From contig CM049310.1 in the NCBI GenBank assembly GCA_026874595.1, positions 4,588,001 through 4,652,000 on the forward strand: a stretch of 64,000 nt of DNA, given 5' to 3'. Shown one piece after another: positions 62,800-64,000 of the stretch. Positions within the stretch are counted from its first letter, which is position 1. Each line of letters begins with the position of its first letter. The position numbers and the translations under genes were made by a program. The notes under the pieces are model-generated. The model was not told the origin of the DNA, did not search any database, and worked only from the letters and a program-made list of their open reading frames with translations. Source of the DNA: Sipunculus nudus (taxonomy: Eukaryota; Annelida; Sipuncula; Golfingiida; Sipunculidae).

Positions 62800-62884
<85 letters not shown>

Positions 62885-63997
62885 TGTCATGACGATCAAA
62901 ACTGAGATATTACTACAAATTAATGATACATCAGCAAACTGGAACTTGGAAATGAGTTTAAAAACCACCCAGTTCATGCTATTGACCTTGAGAAAATTTT
63001 GCAATCCTCTTGATGACGTCACACATCACCTGATAACGGCGGGGGGCATTTTCATACGAATTCCTGGCAGACGAAAAACCAGTCAGAATGGCGCCACCAG
63101 ACATGCAGGAGCATAGCTCGTGTCGTCTGCTGTATTAAACGCAAGATTTACGAATGTAAAAAAAATATTTATGACATAACATACGTTATATAATACAAGT
63201 AATGTTTTGCATTTTGGTTTTGCACATGTAACCTATACATTCTTTCGTGACGTGTGGTGTTATATATCTTTGTATATGTGTGTAGCCATAGTTTGGTCGT
63301 TGTGTTGTGCATGGGTATTATCAGATACATATATTTTCGCATACATAAATGTACTAATGTACTAATTTGAGTCAAGGTACACACACACAGTTTAGGTACA
63401 TAACCTACATGTATATATAATCTGTAAATGTACTAAGGCAATATTATCTATATATTATATCTAACTGTCACTGTCGTAGGTTGATTATTTTTATAGAATA
63501 ATCAAATCATTCATTGTTTCACGTTGGGGTTTCAGGTAAAATTCAACGGATATATCCAGATGTAATGAGCTTACAAAGTAGTGTGTATGTTTGCCTTAAT
63601 GCACGGTTTCACGGCCCTGGCCCAGTAAAGGAGGGTGAAACATCCAACCTTCAGTCATAATGTTATTAAACACAAATGTTTAATAGCTGTACCTGGAATA
63701 TATGAGATATGCCAACCAAAGGAATGCATGGATGCGCAACCCCTAAAAATACATATAAAACACACAAACACTGAGCTGCTAGCAGGTGTACGTTACAAGG
63801 TAAGAGTTGATCTCGCCTGTGGCAGCCCTGGTTGCTCTGTCCATCATGATCAACTGATAGTGGTTGTTCCGCAATGGGCGGCTCTTTTTGCATACATAGG
63901 CCTACAATCTTAATTTAACACGCACAGAGCATAAAAACATAGCAACATGAAATTTAGCAGCGCGTTATTCAGAAATCACTGATAAACACACACTCAC
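62504..63997. other. DNA without recognised genes
   Basis: Contains the (TA)n tract at 62802-62882. A plus-strand donor-like ACAAGGTAAGAG near 63800 follows a 56-codon open stretch with no acceptor or motif. Confidence 0.4.
62802..62882. repeat. (TA)n microsatellite
   Basis: About 40 uninterrupted TA repeats. Confidence 0.97.
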
Positions 63998-64000
63998 CAG
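63998..64000 (-). CDS. Possible edge of a further exon (donor only)
   Basis: The last bases of the window read, on the minus strand, CTG followed by GTGAGTGTGT, a consensus donor. Only three exon bases are visible. It matches the pattern of the other minus-strand candidate 5' exons but could easily be chance. Confidence 0.2.

Noticed and set aside
63635-63913. Plus-strand frame with a donor-like AAGGTAAGAG
   Set aside because: No acceptor, no ATG with good context and no recognisable peptide.

Overview
This window looks like animal nuclear DNA from a repeat-rich genome with long introns. I see no bacterial-style gene packing, no long ORFs and no RNA genes. The only long in-frame ORF (221 codons) is a tandem repeat. 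The head sequence of one repeat family (hairpin, then GAGCTATAGCGATCAC, then a TTTGTCCGTC run) reminds me of dispersed repeats common in bivalve and other mollusc genomes. That comparison is from memory, so 'mollusc-like lophotrochozoan' is a guess.

The main gene runs on the minus strand. Its best-supported parts are at the left edge: two phase-0 internal exons at 4463-4549 (29 codons) and 3081-3218 (46 codons), which join in frame and leave the window at the left. They encode an acidic, tyrosine-rich segment with an NPxY motif, probably cytosolic. I do not recognise the protein. To the right, spread over about 46 kb on the same strand, lie seven short candidate first coding exons: 13999-14040, 23996-24034, 36434-36448, 38625-38660, 48463-48489, 58101-58115 and 60228-60266. 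Each has an ATG with a purine at -3, stays open for 5-14 codons, and ends in phase 0 at a GT donor, as needed to join exon 2. A donor-like site at the extreme right edge may mark another. I read this as a gene with several alternative promoters and N-termini whose 5' introns fill most of the window. Each exon alone is weak; some may be chance.

Other coding candidates are a leucine-rich-repeat (LRR) locus at 47.5-48.3 kb and a plus-strand exon at 41175-41350. The LRR locus has a hydrophobic leader and LRRNT-like cysteines in one frame, then nine near-identical 20-residue LRRs in another frame.

Most of the rest is repeats. Family A is built from a 280-bp dimer whose 131/149-bp halves each carry the palindrome GGTGGCGCCACC (1.4-3.0, 7.9-9.7, 22.3-22.9 and 43.9-44.5 kb). 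Family B has units of about 338 bp with the same palindrome and occurs as two near-identical 1.9-kb copies (29.4 and 51.4 kb) plus a divergent relative (17.2-18.2 kb). Identifiable DNA transposons are a hAT-type element with a perfect 8-bp target duplication inside family A, a foldback-like element with long inverted arms, a TTAA-flanked element, a TA-flanked pogo/Tc1-like element and several small hAT-like elements with poly-G/C tracts. There is also a 26-bp minisatellite of about 44 units and many (TA)n, (CT)n, (CA)n and (CGG)n microsatellites.
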